Source: Candidatus Fermentithermobacillaceae bacterium (lineage in GTDB: Bacteria > Bacillota > Sulfobacillia > Fermentithermobacillales > DUSS01). From it: a stretch of 64,000 bases of DNA. The notes under the pieces are model-generated. The model saw nothing but the letters and a program-made list of their open reading frames with translations, searched no databases and was not told the origin of the DNA. Below are positions 33,974-43,081 of the stretch, piece after piece (positions within the stretch are counted from its first letter, which is position 1; each line of letters opens with the position of its first letter). Made by a program: the position numbers and the translations under genes. The stretch lies in assembly GCA_012842495.1 (NCBI GenBank), contig DUSS01000060.1, positions 1-64,000 of the forward strand, written 5' to 3'.

Positions 33974-35224
33974 GTGGGCATGACTCTTACAGAAAAGATT
34001 CTCGCTAAAGCCGCCGGGCGAAGTTCCGTGAAGCCGGGTGACATCGTCGAAGCCTCCATCGATCTGGCTATGCTGCACGATGCCCTGGGCTCCCTGACTT
34101 TCCCAATAGTGCGTGACCTGGGGATACGAATATGGGACAGTGACAAGGTTGTCGTCGCGATTGACCATGCTGCGCCTCCGAGTAGCCTGGGCCACGCGGA
34201 GTGGGTTGCCGATACAATTCGCTTTGCCCGCGAGTACAAGATCAGGCACTTCTACAACATGCAGGGAGTAGCGCACCAGATCATTCCGGAAGAGGGGCTC
34301 GTGAGGCCGGGGATGGTGGCTGTCGGAACAGACTCTCATACGTGCACGTACGGCGCCCTGGGTGCGTTTGCCACTGGCATAGGGTCGACCGAGATGGCAT
34401 GGGTTCTGGCGAAGGGCAGCCTGTGGTTCAGAGTCCCCGCGACCATAAAGGTCGTTGTCGACGGTTCTCTTCCGGCCCGGGTGATGGCGAAAGACGTGAT
34501 GCTGAAGGTCCTGTCGGTGCTGGGTGTGAACGGTGCGACCTACAAGGCCCTGGAGTTCACGGGCGAAGCGATCCGGAGGATGAGCATGGACGGCCGTCTC
34601 GCTCTGTGCAACATGGCGGTGGAGACAGGTGCCAAGAACGGCATTGTTGAGCCGGACGAGGTGACCTGGTCTTATCTCAAAGAGCGGTATTGCGGCCCCA
34701 TGGAGCCGGTGAGTCCTGATGAGGATGCTGTCTACGACCGTGTGATCCGGATCGATGCCTCGGGCCTATCACCCATGCTGGCCTGCCCGCACAGCCCGGG
34801 CAACGTGGTGCCCGTGAACGAGGTAGCGGGAACAAAAGTGGACCAGGTAGTGATAGGCACGTGCACCGGGGGCCGGATGGAAGATTTCAGGGCTGCAGCC
34901 GAGATAATCAGGGGTCGAAAGGTACCTCCATTTGTGAGGTGCCTTGTCATACCCGCTTCGGCGAAGATCTACCGCCAGCTGCTGGAGGAAAACCTCATCA
35001 AGGTGTTCCTGGACGCAGGTTGCGTCATGTGTAATCCCCAGTGCGGTCCGTGCGCAGGGCTGCATTACGGGCTCCTTGCTCCTGGAGAGGTGTGCGTGGG
35101 AACTCACAACCGGAATTTCATGGGCCGCATGGGCAGCCCGCTGGCCCAGGTATACCTTGCTTCGGCGGCCACAGCTGCCGCGGCCGCGGTAACGGGCAAA
35201 ATCGTCGATCCTAGGGACATGTAA
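33974..35224 (+). CDS. LeuC/homoaconitase-type hydro-lyase large subunit (DmdA-like)
   Basis: A 416-aa aconitase-superfamily catalytic subunit. The [4Fe-4S] ligands lie in IGTCTGGR and AGCVMCNPQCGPCAG, and the substrate-binding GTDSHTCTYGALGAFA is present. The short, separate-subunit form is shared by isopropylmalate dehydratase, methylcitramalate and 2,3-dimethylmalate hydro-lyases. Because leucine genes are absent and a PrpF isomerase and lyase are co-transcribed, hydration of a branched unsaturated diacid (dimethylmaleate, methylaconitate or similar) is more likely than leucine synthesis. GTG 33974 follows GGGGGTGATGG. Confidence 0.85.
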   Translation: MGMTLTEKILAKAAGRSSVKPGDIVEASIDLAMLHDALGSLTFPIVRDLGIRIWDSDKVVVAIDHAAPPSSLGHAEWVADTIRFAREYKIRHFYNMQGVAHQIIPEEGLVRPGMVAVGTDSHTCTYGALGAFATGIGSTEMAWVLAKGSLWFRVPATIKVVVDGSLPARVMAKDVMLKVLSVLGVNGATYKALEFTGEAIRRMSMDGRLALCNMAVETGAKNGIVEPDEVTWSYLKERYCGPMEPVSPDEDAVYDRVIRIDASGLSPMLACPHSPGNVVPVNEVAGTKVDQVVIGTCTGGRMEDFRAAAEIIRGRKVPPFVRCLVIPASAKIYRQLLEENLIKVFLDAGCVMCNPQCGPCAGLHYGLLAPGEVCVGTHNRNFMGRMGSPLAQVYLASAATAAAAAVTGKIVDPRDM

Positions 35225-35273
35225 GGGGCCTGACGGCCCTCGAAAAAGGTTTTCCACGGGGAGGGGTGCTCGA

Positions 35274-35786
35274 TTGAAGATGCTACGCGGGAAGGTTCTC
35301 GCCAAGTTCGGGAATGACATCAGTACCGACGACATGGCGTCGTCCAAGTACGTGACGAGTGCAACGCCGGAAGCTCTCGGGAAAATCTGCATGCGCGACG
35401 TAGATCCGGATTTTCCGAAGAAAATGGCCGAAGGTGGATTTATAGTCGCGGGGACCAACTTCGGGTGCGGCTCGAGCAGGGAATGGGCTCCCGTAGCGCT
35501 GAAGGCTGCCGGCACGAAGGCGGTTATTGCAGAGGAAATAGCGAGGATATTCTACAGAAATGCCCTTAACCTCGGGCTCCCAGTGATTGAGATTCCGGGG
35601 ATCACCAAGAACGCAAACGTGGGGGATGAACTCGAAATTGATCTCGAATCCGGATCGGTAAAGAACCTGACCACCGGTGTGGCGTTGAAGGGTATTCCCA
35701 CGCCGGAATTCCTCACAAAGATCATGGAAGCAGGCGGGCTTGTCGAGTTCCTGAAAATCGATCTGGCAAAATCGCGGGGAAAGTAA
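35274..35786 (+). CDS. LeuD-type hydro-lyase small subunit (DmdB-like)
   Basis: A 170-aa swivel-domain subunit, partner of the preceding large subunit. The signature GTNFGCGSSREWAPVAL near residue 60 carries substrate-binding residues; FGNDISTDDMASSKYV opens the protein. TTG 35274 is chosen since GGGGAGGGG lies at the right distance; ATG 35280 is possible. It is separated from the large subunit by 49 bp containing a small GGGCC hairpin. Confidence 0.9.
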   Translation: MKMLRGKVLAKFGNDISTDDMASSKYVTSATPEALGKICMRDVDPDFPKKMAEGGFIVAGTNFGCGSSREWAPVALKAAGTKAVIAEEIARIFYRNALNLGLPVIEIPGITKNANVGDELEIDLESGSVKNLTTGVALKGIPTPEFLTKIMEAGGLVEFLKIDLAKSRGK

Positions 35787-35801
35787 GAGGAGTGGACTGC
35801 G

Positions 35802-36362
35802 TTGAAGGAGATTCGCATTCACGGTCGTGGCGGCCAGGGTTCAGTTGTTCTGGCGGAACTCATAGCCATGGCCGCGTGGAACCAGGGCAAGTTCTCTCAG
35901 GCCTTTCCGTACCTTGGCGGGGGAGGGGAGCGACGGGGCGCACCGGTCCAGTCATTTGCAAGAATATCGGACAAGCCAATCCGGTTGCGTTGCCGGGTCC
36001 AAACACCGGACTACGTGATAGTTCAGGATCCTGCGCTGGTGGAGCTCGTCGACGTCACGCGCGGTCTTAAACCGAATGGCCTTGTCCTCGTTAACGGTGC
36101 GGTGGTGCCCGCAAAACTGCTGAACGCGGGGTTTCGGGTATACGCCGTTCCCGCTTCGGAAATGGCGCTGAAAGAAACCGGCAGAGGTATTCCCAACACG
36201 CCGATGCTGGGAGCTTTCGCGCGGGTGACGGGTGAGCTGTCGCTCGATTCCGTTCTAGCGGCCGTGGGACAAAAGTTTTCCGGCGAAATAAGGCGCATCA
36301 ACGAGATCGCGGTGACGGTAGGCTACAACTCCGCACCGGGTCTCGGGAGGGAGGGCGAGTAG
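35802..36362 (+). CDS. porC: Pyruvate:ferredoxin oxidoreductase gamma subunit
   Basis: A 186-aa subunit of the four-subunit 2-oxoacid:ferredoxin oxidoreductase. The family opening IRIHGRGGQGSVVLAEL and GGGGERRGAPVQSFARIS are present; the latter is the form seen in pyruvate-type enzymes. Starts TTG 35802. With the next three genes it would oxidise the pyruvate released by the lyase to acetyl-CoA, passing electrons to ferredoxin. Confidence 0.92.
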   Translation: MKEIRIHGRGGQGSVVLAELIAMAAWNQGKFSQAFPYLGGGGERRGAPVQSFARISDKPIRLRCRVQTPDYVIVQDPALVELVDVTRGLKPNGLVLVNGAVVPAKLLNAGFRVYAVPASEMALKETGRGIPNTPMLGAFARVTGELSLDSVLAAVGQKFSGEIRRINEIAVTVGYNSAPGLGREGE

Positions 36363-36367
36363 CAGAT

Positions 36368-36667
36368 ATGAGAGGCGACATCCCCCTGGCGGCGGTGGAT
36401 CAACCCGGGACGTCAAGGGCCTATCATACCGGCGCGTGGAGGCTCGTAAGACCGCTCGTCCAGGAAGAAAAGTGCACCGGTTGCGGGCTGTGCAACCTCT
36501 ACTGTCCTGATGCGGCGATACAGGTGGTAAAGAGCGAACGCGGTTCCAGGAGAGTTGCGCGGTTCAACCCTCTGTATTGCAAAGGATGCGGGATCTGTGC
36601 AGCCGAGTGCAAAGCCGGTGCGATCACCATGGTAACGGAAGATAACGCAAGGGAGGCGGCAAAGTGA
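36368..36667 (+). CDS. porD: Pyruvate:ferredoxin oxidoreductase delta subunit (2x[4Fe-4S])
   Basis: A 99-aa ferredoxin-like subunit with two cluster motifs, CTGCGLCNLYCPDAAI and CKGCGICAAECKAGAI. It conducts electrons from the TPP site to external ferredoxin. The 3' end overlaps the alpha subunit start by 4 bp. Confidence 0.95.
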   Translation: MRGDIPLAAVDQPGTSRAYHTGAWRLVRPLVQEEKCTGCGLCNLYCPDAAIQVVKSERGSRRVARFNPLYCKGCGICAAECKAGAITMVTEDNAREAAK

Positions 36668-37857
36668 GACCGGCGAGGGTCATGTATGGGTCACATGCGG
36701 TGGCCGAAGCTGTTGCTGCCTGTCGACCCGGGGTCATCGCAACGTACCAGATCAGCCCCCAGACTCACATCGTGGAGAGACTGACGTATCTGCGAGCCTC
36801 GGGGCAGCTTAATTCAGAGATCGTGCGTGCCGAGTCCGAGCATTCCGCGTTTTCCGTGGCGCTGGGCGCGAGCCTTGCCGGCGTGCGCGCTTACACGGCC
36901 TCGGCATCGCAAGGGGTTCTGCTCGCCACGGAAGTGTTCTACACCATGGCGGGCATGCGGCTTCCTGTTGTGATGACGATAACCAACCGTACGGTATCAA
37001 CTCCGCTGAGCATACAGCCGGATCACCAGGACAGTATGGCCATTCGCGATGCGGGACTGATCCAGTTCTACGTCGAGAGTCTGGAGGAGGCCTATGCGAC
37101 GCACATTCAAGCGTTCCGGGTGGCCGAAGACCCGGACGTTCTGCTACCCGCGATGGTTTGTATGGACGGGTGGATATTGACCCATTGCTATGAACCCATT
37201 CAAGTTCCGACCGCAGAGGAAGTGGACTCGTATCTTCCGCCGTTCCGTCCGGTCCAATCGCTTGACCCCGACCGTCCGTTGAGCTGGGGAGCTTTCGTGG
37301 ACGACGACAGTTACATGGAGTACCGGTGGAGCGTCGTGGAAGCTATGGAAAGGGCAAAAGCCAAGATCAGAGAGGTCTCCCGAGACTATGCTGCAAGATT
37401 CGGCAGGTCTTACGGTGAGCTCGTCGAGCCTTACTGCGCTGAGGATGCCGAGATCGTCCTGGTGGCCATGGGGTCGGTAGCCGGGACGATGAAAGAAACT
37501 GTGGATGCTCTCATCGCAAGGGGCAGGAAAGTCGGCCTGGTGAGAATCCGGTGCTTCCGTCCGTTTCCCTGGGAAGATATCGTTTCAAGCGCGCCGCGGG
37601 CGAAGGTATTTGCAGTCCTGGACCGCAGCGTTTCCCTGGGCGGGCAAGGACAGATCGCTGCCGATTTGCGGGGTTACCTGCACGGCCAGAAGTCACCGGC
37701 GGTAATAGGCTTCATCGGCGGTATAGGCGGGCGGGACATATCTCCAAAAGCGGTCGAAGATATGGTCGCCCTCACCGAAAGGTTCCTGGACGAGGGAAAG
37801 ATTCCTCCGGCACCCGTCCCGCTCGGCCTCAAGACGGAGGTGAGTTCCAATGGCTGA
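36664..37857 (+). CDS. porA: Pyruvate:ferredoxin oxidoreductase alpha subunit
   Basis: A 397-aa subunit with the pyrimidine-binding domain of TPP enzymes. It has the typical AESEHSAFSVALGASLAGVR, TASASQGVLLATEV and RTVSTPLSIQPDHQDSMAIR, and a C-terminal domain with VLDRSVSLGGQGQIAADL. Starts GTG and overlaps its neighbours at both ends, so all four subunits are translated together. Confidence 0.95.
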   Translation: MRPARVMYGSHAVAEAVAACRPGVIATYQISPQTHIVERLTYLRASGQLNSEIVRAESEHSAFSVALGASLAGVRAYTASASQGVLLATEVFYTMAGMRLPVVMTITNRTVSTPLSIQPDHQDSMAIRDAGLIQFYVESLEEAYATHIQAFRVAEDPDVLLPAMVCMDGWILTHCYEPIQVPTAEEVDSYLPPFRPVQSLDPDRPLSWGAFVDDDSYMEYRWSVVEAMERAKAKIREVSRDYAARFGRSYGELVEPYCAEDAEIVLVAMGSVAGTMKETVDALIARGRKVGLVRIRCFRPFPWEDIVSSAPRAKVFAVLDRSVSLGGQGQIAADLRGYLHGQKSPAVIGFIGGIGGRDISPKAVEDMVALTERFLDEGKIPPAPVPLGLKTEVSSNG

Positions 37858-38794
37858 TACAAAGGTTGACCCGCGGTCGCGCGATGTACGTGATGATGAG
37901 ATTCTCGCTCCGGGCCACAGGGCTTGCCCCGGTTGTGGAACGGCTATTGCCATACGCACGGTCATGCGGGTGGTCGGAAGGCGAGTGATCGTGGTGACTG
38001 CCACGGGGTGTCTCGAAACATTCACCAGCCCGCATGGTTACTCTGCGTGGGAAGTCCCGTGGGTGCACTCCCTTTTCGAGAATGCCCCCGCAGTTGCATC
38101 CGGCGTCGCGGCCGCCCTCAGGTACCTGGGCCGCACCGGCGTGCCGGTTGTCGCCATCGGCGGTGACGGATCGAGTTTTGATATCGGCTTCGGAGCGCTT
38201 TCGGGCATGCTGGAACGCGGCGACGACGTGCTCTACGTGTGTTACGACAACGAGGGCTACATGAACACCGGTTTTCAGCGATCCGGCGCGACTCCTTATG
38301 GCGCATCCACCAGCACAACACCGGCTGCGGCAGGGTCTTTGGGAAAGACGGAGCATAAGAAGGATTTGGCGAGGTTGGTGCTGGATCACGATATTCCGTA
38401 CGTCGCCACGGCATCGATTGCGTTTCCGGCCGACCTGATGGCAAAAGTCAGAAGGGCCCTCGCGATCAAAGGACCCAGGTACATCCAGATACATTGTCCG
38501 TGTTGTCTGGGATGGGGCTTTGATCCGTCCGAAACCGTGAGGATTGCCAGATTGGGCGTGCAGTGTGGGCTCGTACCCATCTGGGAGCAGGAAAGGAACA
38601 CGCCCCGGAAGAGTCTTGCGGTAAGGAATCCAGTGCCGGTCGAAGAGTACTTGAGGGCACAGAAAAGATTCTCTCACCTGTTCGACGGCTCTGAGGAAGG
38701 GCGGCGGGTAATAAGGGAAATTCAGCTGATAGCGAACCGGAATCTTGAAGATATGTCGGCGAGCTTGAGCGGCGCCGGAACGAGCGAGGGCTGA
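37850..38794 (+). CDS. porB: Pyruvate:ferredoxin oxidoreductase beta subunit (TPP-binding)
   Basis: A 314-aa TPP-binding subunit with the pair GHRACPGCGTAIAIR (cluster Cys), the TPP motif GDGSSFDIGFGALSGM and CYDNEGYMNTGFQRSG, characteristic of pyruvate synthase. CCLGWGFDPSET near the C-terminus carries further cysteines. It follows the alpha subunit with an 8-bp overlap. Confidence 0.95.
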   Translation: MADTKVDPRSRDVRDDEILAPGHRACPGCGTAIAIRTVMRVVGRRVIVVTATGCLETFTSPHGYSAWEVPWVHSLFENAPAVASGVAAALRYLGRTGVPVVAIGGDGSSFDIGFGALSGMLERGDDVLYVCYDNEGYMNTGFQRSGATPYGASTSTTPAAAGSLGKTEHKKDLARLVLDHDIPYVATASIAFPADLMAKVRRALAIKGPRYIQIHCPCCLGWGFDPSETVRIARLGVQCGLVPIWEQERNTPRKSLAVRNPVPVEEYLRAQKRFSHLFDGSEEGRRVIREIQLIANRNLEDMSASLSGAGTSEG

Positions 38795-38838
38795 GCAATC
38801 CGTTTGACCGTCAGACCGTATAACAGGGGGTTCTCGAT

Positions 38839-40284
38839 ATGAAAACAGCCAGGGAGTATGTGCAGAGTCTCGGGCAGCTCCATCCGGTGGTGTATGCATT
38901 TGGCGAGAGGATCGAAAACGTAGTTGACCATCCTCTTACAAGGCCGCACGTAAACGCCGCGGCCATGACTTATCACCTTGCGACCCTGCCCGAATACAAG
39001 GATTTGATGACCGCGACTTCCCACCTGACGGGAGCGACGATAAACCGCTTTACCCATATTCACCAAAATACAGATGACTTGATTAAGAAAGTCAAGATGT
39101 TACGGCTCCTCGGACAACGTACGGGCAGCTGCTTTCAGAGGTGCGTGGGGCTGGACGCTCTGAACGCCTTGTACAGCGTCACGTATGAAATGGATCAGGC
39201 TTTCGGAACCGAGTATCACAAGAGGCTCGTTAAGTATCTCAGGAAGGTACAGGACGAGGACCTTATGTGCGCCGGTTCGATGACCGATCCCAAAGGAGAC
39301 CGGTCTCTTTCTCCGCATGAGCAGCCGGACCCGGATATGTATGTCCACGTGGTCGAGCGAAGGTCCGACGGAATAGTGGTGTCCGGGGCCAAGGCTCATC
39401 AGACGGGCATCGTCAACTCTCATGAATTCATATGCCTTCCGACCGTGGCCATGGACGAAGAGGATAAGGATTACGCGCTAGCCTTTGCGCTTCCGGTGGA
39501 CGCTCCCGGGGTTATTCACGTATTCGGGCGCCAGTCCAACGACACGAGGAAGCTAGAAGACAGTCTGGATCAGGGTAATGCAAGGTTCGGTACGGTCGGA
39601 GGAGAAGCCCTGACGATCCTGGACAACGTATTCGTGCCCTGGGACAGGGTTTTTATGTGCGGGGAGTACCAGTTCACCCGCGATCTAGTGGAGAGGTTTG
39701 CGTCCTATCACCGCCAGAATTACGGTGCTTGCAAGGTCGGCGTAGCGGATGTCATCGTCGGAGCTGCGGCTGCCATAGCCGAGTGCAACGGCGTAAACAG
39801 GGCATCTCATATACGCGACAAACTCGTGGAGATGTGCCATCTTTCCGAGACCCTTTACTGCGGTTCGATAGCCTGCTCGTGCGAGGGTGCGAAGACCCCT
39901 TCAGGCGCGTATGTCGTAGACTCCATGCTCGCAAACGTGACGAAGCAAAACGTGACCAGACTGATGTACGAGATTTGCCGGTTGTGTCAGGACATCGCCG
40001 GGGGGTTCATTGCTACCCTGCCGTCAGAGCGAGATCTGAAGAACCCGGAAATCGGCAAATACGTGCAGAAGTATTTCAGGGGTTCTGTCAGTTACACAAC
40101 CGAGTATCGCTTCAGGATGGCGCGCTTAATAGAAAACCTGACCGCAGGCACGGCACTGGTAGAGTCGATGCACGGTGCCGGATCTCCGCAGGCCCAGCGC
40201 ATCATGATCTACCGCCAGGCCAACCTCGCGCAGAAGAAGAAGCTGGCGGAGGCCATTGCCGGCATTACCGGAGCCCCGGAATAG
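38839..40284 (+). CDS. abfD: 4-hydroxybutyryl-CoA dehydratase/vinylacetyl-CoA isomerase family enzyme
   Basis: A 481-aa radical FAD/[4Fe-4S] enzyme. The four unusual cluster ligands of the Clostridium aminobutyricum enzyme are all here with identical spacing: Cys98 and Cys102 (CFQRC) and His291 and Cys298 (HRQNYGAC). This separates it from flavin hydroxylases of the same superfamily. Known members convert 4-hydroxybutyryl-CoA to crotonyl-CoA. Start ATG follows AGGGGGT. Its place between pyruvate oxidoreductase and thiolase suggests that the operon also handles a C4 acid or CoA ester; the enzymes linking it to crotonyl-CoA breakdown are not in the window. Confidence 0.92.
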   Translation: MKTAREYVQSLGQLHPVVYAFGERIENVVDHPLTRPHVNAAAMTYHLATLPEYKDLMTATSHLTGATINRFTHIHQNTDDLIKKVKMLRLLGQRTGSCFQRCVGLDALNALYSVTYEMDQAFGTEYHKRLVKYLRKVQDEDLMCAGSMTDPKGDRSLSPHEQPDPDMYVHVVERRSDGIVVSGAKAHQTGIVNSHEFICLPTVAMDEEDKDYALAFALPVDAPGVIHVFGRQSNDTRKLEDSLDQGNARFGTVGGEALTILDNVFVPWDRVFMCGEYQFTRDLVERFASYHRQNYGACKVGVADVIVGAAAAIAECNGVNRASHIRDKLVEMCHLSETLYCGSIACSCEGAKTPSGAYVVDSMLANVTKQNVTRLMYEICRLCQDIAGGFIATLPSERDLKNPEIGKYVQKYFRGSVSYTTEYRFRMARLIENLTAGTALVESMHGAGSPQAQRIMIYRQANLAQKKKLAEAIAGITGAPE

Positions 40285-40297
40285 TCCGGGGCCCCGG
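40268..40297 (+). terminator. Strong GC hairpin at the end of the dehydratase gene
   Basis: Arms 40268-40280 and 40285-40297 pair over 13 positions with one mismatch, the loop holding the stop codon. No T tract follows, so it may protect or attenuate rather than terminate; the thiolase starts 62 bp after the stop. Confidence 0.5.
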
Positions 40298-40346
40298 TAG
40301 GGGATACGGGTACGACCCAGCCTTAAAATAAGGGGGAAGAACTCCT

Positions 40347-41525
40347 GTGAAGCGAGCCTTCATCATGAGTGCCGTGAGGACTGCCATCGGAACCTTCGGG
40401 GGAACCCTGTCGAGTATTCCCGCAACCGATCTGGGGGCGCTGGTAATCAAAGAGGCGCTGAGAAGGGCCCGCGTGGAGCCGGGGGCAGTGGATGAGGTCA
40501 TAATAGGCAACGTTCTTCAAGCAGGACAGGGTATGAATGTGGCGAGGCAGGCCGCAGTAAAGGCCGGTATTCCCGTAGAGGTTCCGTGCACCACCGTGAA
40601 CAAAGTGTGTGGTTCCGGATTGAAAGCGGTGACCCTCGCTGCCCAGGCCATTGCGTGCGGCGACGCTGAGATCGTCGTGGCCGGCGGGACCGAGAACATG
40701 GATATGGCCCCCTACCTTATACCAAAGGGACGTTACGGCTACAGGATGGGCCACGGCGAACTCATCGACTCAATGATAAAAGACGCTCTCTGGTGCGCCT
40801 TCGGCGACGTTCACATGGGCATGACAGCGGAAATAGTTGCGGAGCGGTGGGGCATAACCAGGGAGATGCAGGATGAGTACGCGTGCATCAGCCAGAACAG
40901 GGCAGAGGCGGCGATCAAATCCGGTCGTTTCAAAGATGAGATCGTGCCGGTAGAAGTGCCTCAAAAGAAGGGACCTCCGATCCTTTTTGAGCAGGATGAA
41001 CACCCCCGGTTTGGGACCACCGTGGAAAAGCTCTCCCAGCTCAGACCGTCTTTCAAAAAGGATGGAACGGTGACGGCCGGCAATGCCTCCGGAATAAACG
41101 ATGGTGCCGCGGCCCTGGTGCTGGTCGCCGAAGAAACCGCGGCCAGGATGGGCGTCGATCCCCTGGCCTCAGTCGTCGCATACGCATCGGCGGGTGTAAG
41201 TCCCGAGATAATGGGCACCGGGCCTGTTCCGGCAACGCGAAAAGCTCTGGGAAAAGCGGGTCTCAGGCTCGAAGACATAGACCTTTTTGAGATCAACGAA
41301 GCTTTTGCGGCCACAAGTCTGGCCGTCGGGAAGGAACTGGACCTTGATATGGCCAAGGTAAACGTCAACGGCGGGGCGATCGCTCTGGGTCACCCCGTGG
41401 GGGCGAGCGGAGCGAGGATTCTGGTGACGCTGCTCCACGAAATGAAAAAGCGTGGCTCGAAGAGGGGCCTCGCCTCGTTGTGCGTGGGCGGAGGGATGGG
41501 GATAACCCTCATCGTCGAGAGGTAA
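40347..41525 (+). CDS. thlA: Acetyl-CoA C-acetyltransferase (thiolase)
   Basis: A 392-aa biosynthetic or degradative thiolase. The nucleophilic Cys88 is in [11 protein letters not shown]; the catalytic His is in [16 protein letters not shown] and the second Cys in [10 protein letters not shown]. Starts GTG after AGGGGGAAG. It would split acetoacetyl-CoA to two acetyl-CoA or condense the acetyl-CoA formed by the pyruvate oxidoreductase. It is most plausibly the downstream partner of the crotonyl-CoA-forming dehydratase. Confidence 0.95.
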   Translation: MKRAFIMSAVRTAIGTFGGTLSSIPATDLGALVIKEALRRARVEPGAVDEVIIGNVLQAGQGMNVARQAAVKAGIPVEVPCTTVNKVCGSGLKAVTLAAQAIACGDAEIVVAGGTENMDMAPYLIPKGRYGYRMGHGELIDSMIKDALWCAFGDVHMGMTAEIVAERWGITREMQDEYACISQNRAEAAIKSGRFKDEIVPVEVPQKKGPPILFEQDEHPRFGTTVEKLSQLRPSFKKDGTVTAGNASGINDGAAALVLVAEETAARMGVDPLASVVAYASAGVSPEIMGTGPVPATRKALGKAGLRLEDIDLFEINEAFAATSLAVGKELDLDMAKVNVNGGAIALGHPVGASGARILVTLLHEMKKRGSKRGLASLCVGGGMGITLIVER

Positions 41526-41600
41526 AGGGCAGAAGGAACAGGCATGTCTTGCGTGAAGATGTCTCAGCAATAGGAGCTGGAAAGGTCGTCGAGGAACCAT

Positions 41601-43028
41601 TTGAGGAACCAGTACTTGGAGCGGTCATTGCGGGTATTAAAGTCGCTTGTGTTTTCGAGCCTGGTCGTATTCGTGGCGCTCATCCAGTTCTGGAAGGTGC
41701 CCGTAATCTCAACGGCCGTCCAGGTACTGGCGTTCCTGTCGTGGATTCTGGCCCTGAAGGACTCCGACAGGATGTCGAGAAGTGTTTCCGTGATTCTCGT
41801 CGCAACCGGCGCGGTCCTGTTCATTTTAACTGGCGTCCCGGTGTTCAAAGCGCTCTCAACGTTCTCCGATAACACCCAGATACTGATGGTAATGGTGCTC
41901 GTCCCCTTGCTGGGAACGGTCATTGACATGGGTGGTTACTCGGAATCTTTGAGCATCGTATGTCAGGGCCTGCGAAACCCGTTTCTATTGCATTTCGTAG
42001 CTTCGTTTCTCGCATATGCCACGGGGTCGGTTTTGCTGAATGCAGCTATCGCGCTGGTCTGGGCTGTAATGGTGCCGGTCGTGCGGAGGGCGGTGGACGA
42101 TCCGGAAACCTTCCTGGCTTCGAGCGTTCCGAGGGGCTACAATGCGTCTCTCCTGTGGACTCCGGCCAGTCCCTGCATGGCGGTGGCCCTGAGCCTCACC
42201 GGCATCCAATGGAGTTCTCTTTTTAATCCCGGGCTGCTGCTGAGTCTCGTGATGCTGGCCTTAGCAACCCTGGTACAGTGGAGAGACCCGCTGGTGACCG
42301 GCGGGAAATCACCGCCCGGTGACTTGCTGCAAACGACGCCTTTCGGGGAGTCTCTCGACCCGAGTTTTCTGGATAGGCGAAGAGCTGTATTGAAAACTGG
42401 AGCTCTTGCATTGGGCCTCGCTTCTTTCATAGGGGGCGTAATCTGCTTAGAGGCAGCCGGTTTTACCGCCATCCAAGCCGTGGTGCCTTGCATCGTGGTC
42501 GCAGTTCTGGTTTGGTCCCTGTTTCTCCGCAAACTAAGGGAAGCGGTAAAGGCGTCAGTCTCTTACGTGTCTGAGAAAATACCAGGTCTTTCTAGACAGT
42601 ACCTTCTGATGACGACGGCAGGCTTCATAGGGACCGCGGCTAAGCTATTTGCCGGTTCAAATTTCGCAAGCAGCATACCCTCGGTGCTGCCCTGGTCTGA
42701 GCAAGCCAATAAGCTCGCTTTCACGCTTTTGACGTCGCTCTTGATATGGCTTATCTCGATATTGGGGATACACCCCCTGATTGGCATGTCGGTAACCTAT
42801 TCTCTGGTCTCTCGTCTGGCCTCGGCTTACACGGGGCGGCACGTTACGCTGACTCTTCTCCTGGGCTCTGCCCTCGGGTTCAACATTTCACCCGTTTCGG
42901 CGACCATGCTGGTCACGTCGTCGTGTTGTGGTAGGAACACTTTTGACACCGGTATCAAGCTCCAGTGGCGATTTGTGCTCTGCATGTGGGTTGTAGGTTC
43001 GTTTATCCTGAGTCTGTTGAATGTCTAA
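41601..43028 (+). CDS. Multi-span membrane permease, ion-transporter superfamily
   Basis: A 475-aa protein with about eleven hydrophobic segments, interrupted by one long hydrophilic loop (around residues 225-260). Short helices such as GSVLLNAAIALVWAVMVPVV and SPVSATMLVTSSCCGRNTF recall the re-entrant hairpins of ArsB/DASS/DUF401-type carriers, but I cannot place it in a family. TTG 41601 has GAGG at suitable distance. As the last gene of the operon it may export a product acid or import a second substrate. Confidence 0.65.
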   Translation: MRNQYLERSLRVLKSLVFSSLVVFVALIQFWKVPVISTAVQVLAFLSWILALKDSDRMSRSVSVILVATGAVLFILTGVPVFKALSTFSDNTQILMVMVLVPLLGTVIDMGGYSESLSIVCQGLRNPFLLHFVASFLAYATGSVLLNAAIALVWAVMVPVVRRAVDDPETFLASSVPRGYNASLLWTPASPCMAVALSLTGIQWSSLFNPGLLLSLVMLALATLVQWRDPLVTGGKSPPGDLLQTTPFGESLDPSFLDRRRAVLKTGALALGLASFIGGVICLEAAGFTAIQAVVPCIVVAVLVWSLFLRKLREAVKASVSYVSEKIPGLSRQYLLMTTAGFIGTAAKLFAGSNFASSIPSVLPWSEQANKLAFTLLTSLLIWLISILGIHPLIGMSVTYSLVSRLASAYTGRHVTLTLLLGSALGFNISPVSATMLVTSSCCGRNTFDTGIKLQWRFVLCMWVVGSFILSLLNV

Positions 43029-43081
43029 CCGGCATACCCGCTGGGTCTCCTCCAGGACTTTGCAGGTCACTATGCCCGGTC

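Noticed and set aside
33974-35786. Leucine biosynthesis leuCD
   Set aside because: No leuA, leuB or ilv genes are adjacent and the pair lies inside a TRAP/lyase/isomerase operon, so a catabolic hydro-lyase is more likely.
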